From the NCBI RefSeq assembly GCF_000383575.1, contig NZ_KB911579.1:4425424-4489423 (forward strand): a DNA stretch of 64,000 nucleotides. Direction: 5' to 3'. Numbering within the stretch: position 1 is the first letter of the stretch; each line of letters opens with the position of its first letter. This stretch comes from Salinispora oceanensis (GTDB lineage: Bacteria > Actinomycetota > Actinomycetes > Mycobacteriales > Micromonosporaceae). Position numbers and translations under genes: made by a program. The notes under the pieces are model-generated. The model made no database searches, was not told the origin of the DNA, and saw nothing but the letters and a program-made list of their open reading frames with translations. This document shows positions 15,883 through 24,230 of this stretch, in pieces.

Positions 15883-17016
15883 ATGGATGACAGCGATCAG
15901 GGCATCGATCGTGCCGTTGCGGGCGCTGACTTCGTTGAGTGGAACTTTTCGATCATGGCGAATGGTTCGCCGTGGCGCATCGAGGAGGGGATGACGCAGC
16001 TCCTCGCCCATCAGGGCGCGGAGGGGTTCGGGCCGTCCCTGGCTGTCGCAGCGCGCGAGGACGCCCGGGTCATCCAGGAGTTGGGTCGGCGGGAGACGCC
16101 GACAGCGGTGGCGGCGCTGCGGGCGTTTCAGGCGATGAGTCCGGTCGACACGCAGCGGGAACTGGCCGGGTTGCACGCCGACCGGCTCGTCCGGCAGGGC
16201 GTTCCCGATGCCTCCTGGGCGTCCACGATCGGCCGGGTCGGGGTGGAGGGCTGCTGGTGGGCGCACGATCCCTTTGCCGAGACCGCCTTTCTGCTCTGCG
16301 TCTTCTCCTACGACGGAGACGATGAGCACGGCATTCTGGCCATGATCGACCTTGCCGTGGATGGTGGCCTGTTTCGGGAACTGACCCTGGGCATGGACGT
16401 GGAGGTACTGCGGGATGTGCTGCGCCGTGCCGACGGAGTTGATGGTCTCGTTACCGAGCCGGTCGACCCGGCGTATGCCCGGCGGTTGTTCGAGGACGCG
16501 GTAGCCACCTCGGACGAGGTGTTGGAAGATCCGGACTACCAACCGAATCCGGCGCCGGCTGCGTACCGGAAGATGCGGGCGCTGACCCTGGCCCGGGCCC
16601 GGGCGTTGAGCGGTGCCGCCGCACCGCTGGATCCGCTGCCCGACAGCGTGGATGTCGAACTCATGAAGCGGGCGTTCCTCGCCTCCGGCATCGGCTCCAA
16701 GCTGCCCGGGGACGACGCGACGAGTCAGGCGGTGGACCTCTTCGTCGAGCAGCTCACCGAGCGAGCCTGCTGCCATCCGATGCGACTCGGCCCGCGTCGG
16801 GTGATGGCCGCCCTGGGCCTGCCAGGCCTGACCCGAGACGCGATCGGTGATCCGGGCGTGAGTGACGTCCTTCCGGACGTTGTCCATGCCTGGGCTTCCT
16901 GGACCGCAGCCGAACGCGGTCTGTCCCGGGACGCCACGGAACGACTCGAACGGGCGTGTGAGCAGGCGTGTGCGCGCCTGCGTTCCACCGATCCGGAGGG
17001 GCCCCAGCGCACCTGA
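15883..17016 (+). CDS. Conserved-looking protein of unknown function, 377 residues
   Basis: I do not recognise this protein. It has no signal peptide or membrane segment and is mostly helical and acidic. Visible blocks: an N-terminal WRIEEGMTQLLAHQG, a central VGCWWAH-like stretch (VEGCWWAHDPFAETAFLLCV) followed by FSYDGDDEHGILAMIDLAVD, and a C-terminal helical third (VDLFVEQLTERACCHPMRLG, WASWTAAERGLS). 'EHGILAMID' with surrounding acidic residues could be a metal or nucleotide site, but that is speculation. Coding character is strong. The start is ATG 15883. It is convergent with the MFS gene, with only 23 bp between them. Confidence 0.8.
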   Translation: MDDSDQGIDRAVAGADFVEWNFSIMANGSPWRIEEGMTQLLAHQGAEGFGPSLAVAAREDARVIQELGRRETPTAVAALRAFQAMSPVDTQRELAGLHADRLVRQGVPDASWASTIGRVGVEGCWWAHDPFAETAFLLCVFSYDGDDEHGILAMIDLAVDGGLFRELTLGMDVEVLRDVLRRADGVDGLVTEPVDPAYARRLFEDAVATSDEVLEDPDYQPNPAPAAYRKMRALTLARARALSGAAAPLDPLPDSVDVELMKRAFLASGIGSKLPGDDATSQAVDLFVEQLTERACCHPMRLGPRRVMAALGLPGLTRDAIGDPGVSDVLPDVVHAWASWTAAERGLSRDATERLERACEQACARLRSTDPEGPQRT

Positions 17017-17039
17017 CCTGTGCCGGCTGGCCGCTTCGT

Positions 17040-18290
17040 TCATCGCTGACGTACGCCGAGGCTACGCGTTGCCGTCGCGAAGATCGCGAGGGCGAGTAGA
17101 GCCGACGAGTACAGCAGCACAGTCGGGACTGCGTCGAGCCACTGGACCAGTACCCCGGCGAGTGCGGGGGCTATCGGTAGCAGGCTCCCGCCGAGGAGGT
17201 GCACGGCGGCACTCACCCGTCCCTGGAGGGCGGGCTCGGCACGCGTGAGGATGTAGCCGATGATCGCGGCATTGGCTGCGGGTCCGAGGAGGAAGACCAG
17301 TGCGCCGATGACACCGATGAGATAGGCGGAGTGGGCCACCGCCAACAGCGGAGTCACCAGCGCCGCAACCCACCCGAACCACATGATCAGCGTCCGCGGC
17401 TGGAACCGCGCGACCAGCCGGGGTGCCGCCAACGCCCCCACCAGCCCGCCCGTGCTCGTAATCGAGAACAGCAGTCCCGTGGCGGCCGGCCCCGCACCGT
17501 GGCGCTCCGCCAGGAGGACGCAGACCAGCCCGATCGACTGAAAGACGAAGGTGACGCCGGCGAACCAGAGCACCGCGCTCCGGGCAAACTGCTCCTGCCA
17601 CAGCCACCGCAGACCCGCGTTGACGAAACCGCGGCTGCGGTGCCGCGCACGATCACCAGTGTTGCTCTGCAGCGGGCGTCGGATCAGGGCCAGCCCTACC
17701 GCGGAGACGAGGTAGGAGAGGGCATCCACCAGGAACGGCACCATCCGACCGGCGCTGAAGAGTATCCCGCCGAGGGCGGGTCCGATCAGCGTCGCGAGCT
17801 GCGTGCGGGATTCGTTTCGGGCGGCGGCCTGGGGTACCTGTGCGCGCGCCACAACAAACCGAAGGGCTGCCGTCTCCGCGGGTTGAAAGCAACTACTCAG
17901 GGCCGCTTCCGTGGCCACCACAGCGGCAAGGTGTACGAATGTGATCTGGTCGACGATGCCGGCGATAACCAGGCTGCTCAGCGCCAGCGCGCGCCCCAGA
18001 TCTGCCGCGATCATGAGAAGTCGTCGATCGTAGCGATCCGCCAGGGATCCCGCCGGGAGCCGACACACCACAGTGGTGATAGCGGCGATTGACGCGACGG
18101 CTCCCGCGTGTGCTGCCGATCCGGTGAGGGCCAGCGTCAGCAGGACGAAGCTTACCGAGGAGACGGCGCTACCCAGCGCGGAAATTGACTGGCTCACCCA
18201 GAGGATGACGAAGTCACGATTCTGGGAGAGTGGGCGTACCGGCGGCTCGGAGGTCGGCGGTTCTTGATACTCGATCGACGGATCAACCAC
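17040..18290 (-). CDS. MFS transporter, EntS/enterobactin-exporter-like 12-helix type
   Basis: A 416-residue membrane transporter. The start of the fold is SQNRDFVILWVSQSISALGS, motif A is LPAGSLADRYDRRLLMIAAD, and about twelve hydrophobic stretches follow. The order and the opening 'NRDF..LW.SQ..S..G' resemble the EntS/MFS_3 group that exports siderophores, macrolides and other small molecules. I start at GTG 18290. The longer open frame to 18653 would run antisense through the signal peptide of the VWA gene and has no ribosome site. Divergent from the VWA gene, about 100 bp apart. The cargo is unknown. Confidence 0.87.
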   Translation of the reverse strand: MVDPSIEYQEPPTSEPPVRPLSQNRDFVILWVSQSISALGSAVSSVSFVLLTLALTGSAAHAGAVASIAAITTVVCRLPAGSLADRYDRRLLMIAADLGRALALSSLVIAGIVDQITFVHLAAVVATEAALSSCFQPAETAALRFVVARAQVPQAAARNESRTQLATLIGPALGGILFSAGRMVPFLVDALSYLVSAVGLALIRRPLQSNTGDRARHRSRGFVNAGLRWLWQEQFARSAVLWFAGVTFVFQSIGLVCVLLAERHGAGPAATGLLFSITSTGGLVGALAAPRLVARFQPRTLIMWFGWVAALVTPLLAVAHSAYLIGVIGALVFLLGPAANAAIIGYILTRAEPALQGRVSAAVHLLGGSLLPIAPALAGVLVQWLDAVPTVLLYSSALLALAIFATATRSLGVRQR

Positions 18291-18390
18291 GTCACCCGAC
18301 GCTAGGCATGGTCCTGACTGGAAGCATGCGTGATCTGCGTCACCAGACCCGCACTCTCGTCCGATGTGGAGCTGCCATAGACTGCGCGCG

Positions 18391-19674
18391 ATGATCAAGA
18401 CGAGACGATTGGCGGCAGCCTTGGTTGGGCTGCTGGCGACGAGCGTGATGACTGGTCCGGCACCGGCCCTCGCGGATTGGGAGAACCCGGTCGAACCGCC
18501 GAAGGTCGAGCTGGTCCTCGATGTCAGCGGGTCGATGCGGGCCACCGACATCGACGGGCGTAGCCGGATCTCGGTTGCCCAGCAGGCGTTCAACGAAGTG
18601 GTGGACGCGCTGCCGGACGAGACTGAACTCGGCATCCGGGTCCTCGGTGCCACCTATCCCGGCGATGACAAGGAGCAGGGCTGCCAGGACACCCAGCAGA
18701 TCGTGCCGGTCGGGCCGGTCGACCGGGTGCAGGCCAAGGCGGCGGTGGCGACGCTTCGTCCGACCGGTTACACCCCGGTCGGGCTGGCGCTGCGCTTAGC
18801 CGCCGAGGATCTTGGCACGGGTAGCACCGCGCGGCGGATTGTGCTGATCACCGACGGTGAGGACACCTGTGCCCCGCCGGACCCCTGTGAGGTGGCCCGA
18901 GAGCTGGCTGCGCAGGGGACGAAGCTGGTCGTGGACACCCTCGGCCTGGCCCCGGACGAGAAGGTGCGCCAGCAGCTGCTCTGCATCGCCGCGGCCACTG
19001 GTGGTACGTACACCGCGGCGCAGAGCGCGGACGAGCTGACTGGCCGGATCAAGCAATTGGTTGACCGGGCCGGGGATACGCACACGGTCACGCCGGCTGT
19101 GGTAGCCGGCACCTCGGTCTGCGACGATGCCCCGCTACTCGGCGCCGGCGTCTACAGCGACCGGGAGAAGTTCTCGGAGCACCGTTGGTACCGGGTGCCG
19201 GTGTATCCCGGGCAGGAGCTGCGTGCCTCTGTCAGCGTGGCGTTGGACCGGCCGGTCAACCCCGACCACGCGGTGCTGCTGCGGGCCGTGGCCACCGACG
19301 GTCGGGAGCTGGTGCGGGGCGTGGACGCAGGTAGCGGCCGGACCGATGTCGTCTCGGCGGGCCTGCGCTGGTCGGCGGGGGAGGAGCCGGCGGACGGGCC
19401 CTCCCCAACCCCGTTTACCACGACCGACGCCGAAGCCACCATCGTCTGTCTCGTGGTGAGTAATGCCTTCGCACCCCAGCCGGGAACCCAGACTTCGCCG
19501 GGGATGCCGGTTGAGTTGACCGTGGACATGGTCGCGTCCTCGCCTGCTCCGGCTGCCCCGGGTCTCGGTCGTGGCTGGGTGCTGCTGGTCCTGCTGACGG
19601 TGACTGGTCTGCTGGCCGGACTGGCATCCGGGGTGCTCACCCGGTGGTGGGTAGCGACCTGGAGGGAGAAGTGA
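18391..19674 (+). CDS. Secreted, membrane-anchored VWA-domain protein
   Basis: A 427-residue exported protein. Residues 1-28 form a signal peptide (MIKTRRLAAALVGLLATSVM, then cleavage after ALA). The von Willebrand A domain covers about 35-230. Its MIDAS motif is DVSGSM, with a threonine in PTGYTPVG and aspartate in ITDGEDTC as the other metal ligands, so Mg2+/Ca2+-dependent adhesion is possible. A beta-rich region of about 150 residues follows and a single helix (GWVLLVLLTVTGLLAGLASG) near the end anchors it facing out. ATG 18391 suits the signal peptide better than ATG 18364. Its stop overlaps the next gene's start (TGATG). Confidence 0.85.
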   Translation: MIKTRRLAAALVGLLATSVMTGPAPALADWENPVEPPKVELVLDVSGSMRATDIDGRSRISVAQQAFNEVVDALPDETELGIRVLGATYPGDDKEQGCQDTQQIVPVGPVDRVQAKAAVATLRPTGYTPVGLALRLAAEDLGTGSTARRIVLITDGEDTCAPPDPCEVARELAAQGTKLVVDTLGLAPDEKVRQQLLCIAAATGGTYTAAQSADELTGRIKQLVDRAGDTHTVTPAVVAGTSVCDDAPLLGAGVYSDREKFSEHRWYRVPVYPGQELRASVSVALDRPVNPDHAVLLRAVATDGRELVRGVDAGSGRTDVVSAGLRWSAGEEPADGPSPTPFTTTDAEATIVCLVVSNAFAPQPGTQTSPGMPVELTVDMVASSPAPAAPGLGRGWVLLVLLTVTGLLAGLASGVLTRWWVATWREK

Positions 19675-20444
19675 TGCGGGTCCAGTCAATGCGGGGTGGA
19701 GCCGTCCTGGCCGCTGTCGGTCTGGCCCTGCTGGTCTCGCCCGGGGCGGCCGAGGCCACCCCGACACCCTCACCGGGGGCGACCCCGGTAACCCGGGCGG
19801 GGACCTCCTTCTTGACCGCCACCGATATCACCGCCGGGCAGCCGGTGCAGATGGACGCCGCTACCGGCGACTACCTGTACTGGTCGTTCCCGGCAGTGGC
19901 CGGCGAGCGCCACGAGATCACCGCGACCGTGTCGTTCCCCAAGCAGCGTAGTGGCGAGTCGACGTGGACCGTGGAGGTCTTTGACGGGTTGCGGCGGCGT
20001 CAGGCCTGCACCGCAGGTGCCCAGACGCCGACGGCCACCGCCGAGGCCGAGAGCGTCTCGCTCGGCTGCACGCTGCGGCAGGTGCGTTCCTGGGCGGAGC
20101 CGTGGTCAGCCGATCCGCTGCCTGGGACGTACTACGTCCGGCTCTCGGTGCCCGAGCTGCCGGAGGAGGACCTTGGCCTGCCGATCGAGGTTGACCTGCT
20201 GGTCGGCGCGGTGGGCGAGGGATCCCGCGACGACGGCGTGCTGGCGGAGCCGTTGGTGCTGCCCACCAAGGCTGGCACCATACTCGATGCCGCTCCAACG
20301 GAGCCGGCCGAGGGCGACGACGGCGGCTTCTTCGGTTGGCTGCCCGAGCTCGGTTCGCGCTGGGCCTGGAGCACGGTCGGCGGCATCCTCGCCGCGGTGG
20401 CTGGAGTCGTCGGTTTCGGTCTGACCCGGCGTCCTCGTCGTTGA
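19674..20444 (+). CDS. Membrane-anchored extracellular partner of the VWA protein
   Basis: A 256-residue protein of unknown function. An N-terminal signal peptide (GGAVLAAVGLALLVSPGAAEA), a beta-rich ectodomain with two to three cysteines (RRRQACTAGA, SLGCTLRQ), and a C-terminal helix (WSTVGGILAAVAGVVGFGL) followed by RRPRR. The ectodomain resembles the C-terminal half of the VWA protein (domain opening 'TAxDIxAGQPVQ... YLYWSFPAVAGE'). The start ATG overlaps the VWA stop by one base, so the two are translationally coupled and likely form a surface complex. The ligand is unknown. Confidence 0.75.
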   Translation: MRVQSMRGGAVLAAVGLALLVSPGAAEATPTPSPGATPVTRAGTSFLTATDITAGQPVQMDAATGDYLYWSFPAVAGERHEITATVSFPKQRSGESTWTVEVFDGLRRRQACTAGAQTPTATAEAESVSLGCTLRQVRSWAEPWSADPLPGTYYVRLSVPELPEEDLGLPIEVDLLVGAVGEGSRDDGVLAEPLVLPTKAGTILDAAPTEPAEGDDGGFFGWLPELGSRWAWSTVGGILAAVAGVVGFGLTRRPRR

Positions 20445-20472
20445 TGACGATGACGCTACCGGTGTAGGCCGG

Positions 20473-20500
20473 GCGGGCGCCCGTGGACGCGGGCGCCCGC
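20473..20500. terminator. Bidirectional hairpin between convergent genes
   Basis: 11-bp perfect stem (20473-20483 with 20490-20500) and a 6-nt loop, between the stop of the VWA partner and the stop of the PucR gene. Confidence 0.65.
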
Positions 20501-20506
20501 TGCCGA

Positions 20507-21751
20507 TCAGTACTGCGGCAGCAGCTCGTTGATCCGCCCGCGGGGTGGGAAGGCCAGGGCCAGGGTCAGGTCGAGCACGGTGGCGGGGTCGGTGAGCCGC
20601 TCCCCGTACAGTTCGCGCAGCTGGCCCATTCGATAGCGCACGGTCTGCGGGTGCACGAAGAGGTCGGCGGCGACATCGTCGCGACGGCCGTGGTGCAGCA
20701 GCCAGGAGCGCAGCGTCTCGGTCAACCGGTCGGCGGTGGTGGGGGGCAGCGCCGCCAGCGGCGCCAACACCCGCGCCCGTAGGTCCGCCAAGCCTTCCGG
20801 GTCGTGGCTGAGTAACAGCTCGGCCAGGTGTGCCTCGGTGTCCAGGGGCGCGCCGGCCTCGTCTGGACGCAGACCCAGGGCAAGCGCCCGGGTGGTCCGT
20901 CGCCAGGAGTAGGCGACCTGGGTCCACGGGCGGGCCGGGCCGAGCACCGCCCGCCGGCCGCGCAGCAGTCGGGCAAGCTGCCGTCGCCGGTCGCCGTGGA
21001 TATCCGGGACGAGGAGGCCGGCGGTCTCGTCGCCGGGCCCGCTACCGGGCAGTTCGTCGGCGCTCTCCAGCGTCTGCGCGGGCAGCAGCTTGAGTACCGG
21101 GCGCAGGTTCGACCGGGGCAGCAGGACGGCGGTGAGGGTGTGCGGCGGTGGCCAGTCGGCCCGCTCCGCGCTGCGCAGCAGTACCTCTTCGTCGGCTCCG
21201 GTGACCAGCTGCTGGGTGAGTCGTTCCAGGTTTCGGCGGCGGATGAGCCCGGTACTGGCCAACTCATCGGCGTGCCCCGCGACGCTGGCGGCGGAGAGCT
21301 CGTCAATGTAGGCGAACATCAGCTCGGCGAACTCGGCCACCGTGGCGGCCGGCAGCTGTCCGCGTACGGCGATGGCGGACATCTCCCGCCAGGAGACCCG
21401 GGCGCCCACTCGGTACGCGGCGAGTAACGCGTCCACGCTGCGGCCGGAGCGGGCCTCTCCGCTGCCGAGCGCGTAGGCGGCCTCGACGGCGGGGACGAGT
21501 GGGGTGCTGGGGTCGGCTCCGTAGGAGCGTTCAACGAGTTGGAGGAAGGTGCCGAGGGCGATTCGTACGGCATTTTCGATCTTGTCCCGCATCTGCCCGG
21601 TGAGGGTGCCGGAGTAGCTGGGTACCTCGGCGGTGATGGCGGTGACGGTGTGCTCGGCGAGTAGGGCGAGCCGGTTGCGGAGCTCCGCGGCGACCCGATC
21701 ATCCAGGTCCAGCCCAGCCGCGCGCCGGGTTGCCTCGGATCGTTCGGCCAC
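20507..21751 (-). CDS. PucR/CdaR-family transcriptional regulator
   Basis: A 414-residue regulator. The N-terminal 180 residues are helical, of the RsbRD-N/PucR sensory type (VTAITAEVPSYSGTLTGQMR, SWREMSAIAVRGQLPA). The middle holds a degenerate GGDEF-like region. The C-terminal 70 residues are the PucR helix-turn-helix: LRSWLLHHGRRDDVAADLFV followed by HPQTVRYRMGQLRELYGERL. It is divergent from the ferredoxin reductase/desaturase genes with 87 bp between, and in mycobacteria similar redox/desaturase pairs have their own local regulator. I infer that it controls them, probably in response to lipid or membrane state. Confidence 0.88.
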   Translation of the reverse strand: MAERSEATRRAAGLDLDDRVAAELRNRLALLAEHTVTAITAEVPSYSGTLTGQMRDKIENAVRIALGTFLQLVERSYGADPSTPLVPAVEAAYALGSGEARSGRSVDALLAAYRVGARVSWREMSAIAVRGQLPAATVAEFAELMFAYIDELSAASVAGHADELASTGLIRRRNLERLTQQLVTGADEEVLLRSAERADWPPPHTLTAVLLPRSNLRPVLKLLPAQTLESADELPGSGPGDETAGLLVPDIHGDRRRQLARLLRGRRAVLGPARPWTQVAYSWRRTTRALALGLRPDEAGAPLDTEAHLAELLLSHDPEGLADLRARVLAPLAALPPTTADRLTETLRSWLLHHGRRDDVAADLFVHPQTVRYRMGQLRELYGERLTDPATVLDLTLALAFPPRGRINELLPQY

Positions 21752-21838
21752 GATCTTGTTCCCTTCGTATAAATTCGTGCGTCGGGTTCACCTTCCCAGG
21801 TCAAGATTTTATGCCAGTGTGCCGCCACGATCGGGTGT

Positions 21839-22930
21839 ATGACCACCACCGTCCAGCGCCCGCCCGCGCCGGCGTCCCTGCGTCGCGGGCTGCTGCGGCT
21901 CGCCGCGGCGGTTACCACCCCGCTGCTGCCCGACGACTACCTTGACCTGGTCGCTCCGCTGCGTGCCGGCGCCGACCTACGGGGCCGGATCGTCGAGGTA
22001 CACCCGGAGACCCCGGATGCCGCCACCGTCGTGATCCAGCCGGGGCGGGACTGGCAGGGGCACCGCCCCGGGCAGTACGTCCGGCTCGGCGTGGATGTCA
22101 ACGGCGTGCGGCAGTGGCGGGCATACTCGCTGACCTCTGCTCCGGCGGGGCGCCAGGACCCGATCACGATCACCGTCAAGGCGGTCCCGGACGGACTGGT
22201 CAGCAACCATCTGGTGCGGCACGCTCAGCCCGGCACGATTGTGCAACTTGACCAGGCCCAGGGCGACTTCGTGTTACCGGCGACCCCGCCGGCGCGGGTG
22301 CTGCTGGTGACCGCGGGCAGCGGAATCACCCCCGTTATGGGGATGCTGCGCAGCGGGGCCCTCGCCGGGGCGGACGTCACGCTGGTGCACTCGGCACCCA
22401 GCGCAGCGGACGTGATCTTCGGTGCGGCGCTGCGGGACCTGGCCGCCGCCGGCGCGCTCCGGCTGGTGGAGCGGCACACCCGGGACGACGGCCAGCTCAG
22501 CCTCGCCGACCTGGCCGCGCTGGTGCCGGACCATCTCGAGCGGGAGACATGGGCGTGCGGCCCGGCTGGGCTCCTCGACGCCCTGACCGCGCACTGGACC
22601 GCCGCCGGTCGCGGTGAGCGACTGCACACCGAGCGGTTCCGCCCGACCATCATCTCGCCTGGTGAGGGCGGCACCGTCACCTTCGGCCGCAGCGGGGTGA
22701 CCGTCGCCGCCGACGGCAGCACCCCGCTGCTGGAGGCGGGGGAGGCGGCCGGCGTACTCATGCCGTCCGGTTGCCGCATGGGCATCTGCTACGGCTGCGT
22801 CCTGCCGCTGCGCCAGGGCGCCGTCCGTGACCTGCGCAACGGGTCGCTCACCACAGCGGTTCCCGGTGACGGTGTCCTCGTCCAGACCTGCGTGTCGGCC
22901 GCCGCCGGCCCCTGCGACCTCGATCACTGA
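21839..22930 (+). CDS. Ferredoxin reductase: FAD/NAD(P)H and 2Fe-2S electron-transfer protein
   Basis: A 363-residue electron-transfer protein, similar in design to mycobacterial Rv3230c, the redox partner of the DesA3 desaturase. Residues about 40-140 form the FAD-binding barrel (RAYSLTSAP is the flavin motif). About 150-260 bind NAD(P)H (TAGSGITPVMGML). The C-terminal plant-type ferredoxin domain has CRMGICYGC and the final ligand in VQTCVSA. The first 35 residues (RRGLLRLAAAVTTPLLPDDYLD) are the usual extension of this subgroup. The desaturase gene follows 16 bp later. The protein would feed electrons from NAD(P)H to its di-iron centre. Confidence 0.93.
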   Translation: MTTTVQRPPAPASLRRGLLRLAAAVTTPLLPDDYLDLVAPLRAGADLRGRIVEVHPETPDAATVVIQPGRDWQGHRPGQYVRLGVDVNGVRQWRAYSLTSAPAGRQDPITITVKAVPDGLVSNHLVRHAQPGTIVQLDQAQGDFVLPATPPARVLLVTAGSGITPVMGMLRSGALAGADVTLVHSAPSAADVIFGAALRDLAAAGALRLVERHTRDDGQLSLADLAALVPDHLERETWACGPAGLLDALTAHWTAAGRGERLHTERFRPTIISPGEGGTVTFGRSGVTVAADGSTPLLEAGEAAGVLMPSGCRMGICYGCVLPLRQGAVRDLRNGSLTTAVPGDGVLVQTCVSAAAGPCDLDH

Positions 22931-22946
22931 AATCCGGAGTATCGAC

Positions 22947-24089
22947 GTGACTGTCATGCAACGCAAGCCCGTCAACCCGATCGCTCACCTCACCGCCGAA
23001 GACATTGAGGTGATCGGAAAGGAACTGGACGCGATCCGGGACCGGGTGCTGGCCGACCTGGGAGAACGGGACGCCCGCTACATTCGCCGACTCATCCGGA
23101 CGCAGCGGCGCCTGGAGTTGGGCAGTCGGGCGGTGCTGCTCTTCTCGCTGTTCCCGCCGGCGTGGATCATCGGGACGGCCGGTCTGTCGATCGCCAAGAT
23201 CCTGGAGAACATGGAGATCGGGCACAATATCCTGCACGGCCAGTGGGACTGGATGCGGGACCCGAAGATCCATTCCACGACCTGGGAGTGGGACCACGTC
23301 TCGCCGGCCGAGCAGTGGAAGCACTCACACAACGAGCTACACCACCGGTACACCAACGTGATCGGTAAGGACAACGACCTCGGGTACGGCATCATGCGCG
23401 TGGACGAGGACCAGCGGTGGCACCCGCTACACCTGGGGCAGCCGCTGTGGAACCTGGTCAACGCCTGTTTCTTCGAGTACGGCATCGCCGCCTACGACCT
23501 GGAACTGGGACGCAACCTGAAGAAGGGCCGGCACCGGGATCCGGCGTTCCGGGCCCGGGCCCGAGCGGTCGGCCGTAAGATCCGCCGTCAGGTCCTGAAG
23601 GACTACGTGCTGCACCCACTGCTGTCCGGGCCATCGTTCCTGAGCACGCTCGCCGCGACCTTCACCGCGAACCTGGTCCGGAACCTGTGGAGCCATTCTG
23701 TGATCATGTGCGGGCACTTCCCGGAGGGCGTGGAGACCTTCGAGAAGACCTCGATCGAGGGGGAGACCCGCGGCGAGTGGTACCTGCGGCAGATGCTCGG
23801 CTCGGCGAACATCAGCGGTAGCCGGTTGCTGCACATCATGTCCGGCAACCTCTCCCACCAGATCGAGCACCACCTCTTCCCGGACCTGCCGAGCAACCGC
23901 TACCGGGAGGTCGTCCCGGAGGTCCGGGCACTCTTCGACCGGTACGGCCTGAAGTACACCACCGGATCGCTGCCCCGGCAGGTCTTCTCCGCCTGGAAGA
24001 AGGTCATCCGGCTGTCGCTGCCCAACCGTCGGCCCCGCGACCACGCCAGCAACCGGTCCGCACCGGCGCTGCGCGCCTCTGGTGCCTGA
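22947..24089 (+). CDS. Membrane fatty-acid desaturase (acyl-lipid/acyl-CoA type)
   Basis: A 380-residue integral-membrane di-iron desaturase. Three histidine boxes bind the irons: HNILH (GHNILHGQWD), HSHNELHH, and HQIEHH (SHQIEHHLFPD). Hydrophobic stretches lie at about 60-95 and 215-245. The family removes two hydrogens from fatty acyl chains, and with the preceding reductase it forms the same pair as DesA3-Rv3230c, which makes oleate. The start is GTG 22947, with CCGGAG 7 nt upstream; the ATG at 22956 is a less likely alternative. Divergent PucR is the likely regulator. Temperature or membrane-fluidity adaptation is the expected role. Confidence 0.92.
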   Translation: MTVMQRKPVNPIAHLTAEDIEVIGKELDAIRDRVLADLGERDARYIRRLIRTQRRLELGSRAVLLFSLFPPAWIIGTAGLSIAKILENMEIGHNILHGQWDWMRDPKIHSTTWEWDHVSPAEQWKHSHNELHHRYTNVIGKDNDLGYGIMRVDEDQRWHPLHLGQPLWNLVNACFFEYGIAAYDLELGRNLKKGRHRDPAFRARARAVGRKIRRQVLKDYVLHPLLSGPSFLSTLAATFTANLVRNLWSHSVIMCGHFPEGVETFEKTSIEGETRGEWYLRQMLGSANISGSRLLHIMSGNLSHQIEHHLFPDLPSNRYREVVPEVRALFDRYGLKYTTGSLPRQVFSAWKKVIRLSLPNRRPRDHASNRSAPALRASGA

Positions 24090-24103
24090 GCTGGCATAGG
24101 TCA

Positions 24104-24137
24104 GTCAGCCCGGGCCGTCTCGGCGGCCCGGGCTGAC
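24104..24137. terminator. Bidirectional hairpin between desaturase and acyl-CoA ligase genes
   Basis: 14-bp perfect stem (24104-24117 with 24124-24137), 6-nt loop, placed between two convergent genes. Confidence 0.75.
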
Positions 24138-24230
24138 TTGTTCTCAGCTGGCCCGGTGTCCCTCGGGCTGACGGGCACGGGGGGTCGGACGAGCCCCCGT
24201 GACCTGGGCGTAAAGCGGCGCGGCGTCCAG

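Noticed and set aside
18290..18653. N-terminal extension of the second MFS gene
   Set aside because: It would lie antisense to the VWA signal peptide and lacks a ribosome site; the transporter fold starts after 18290.
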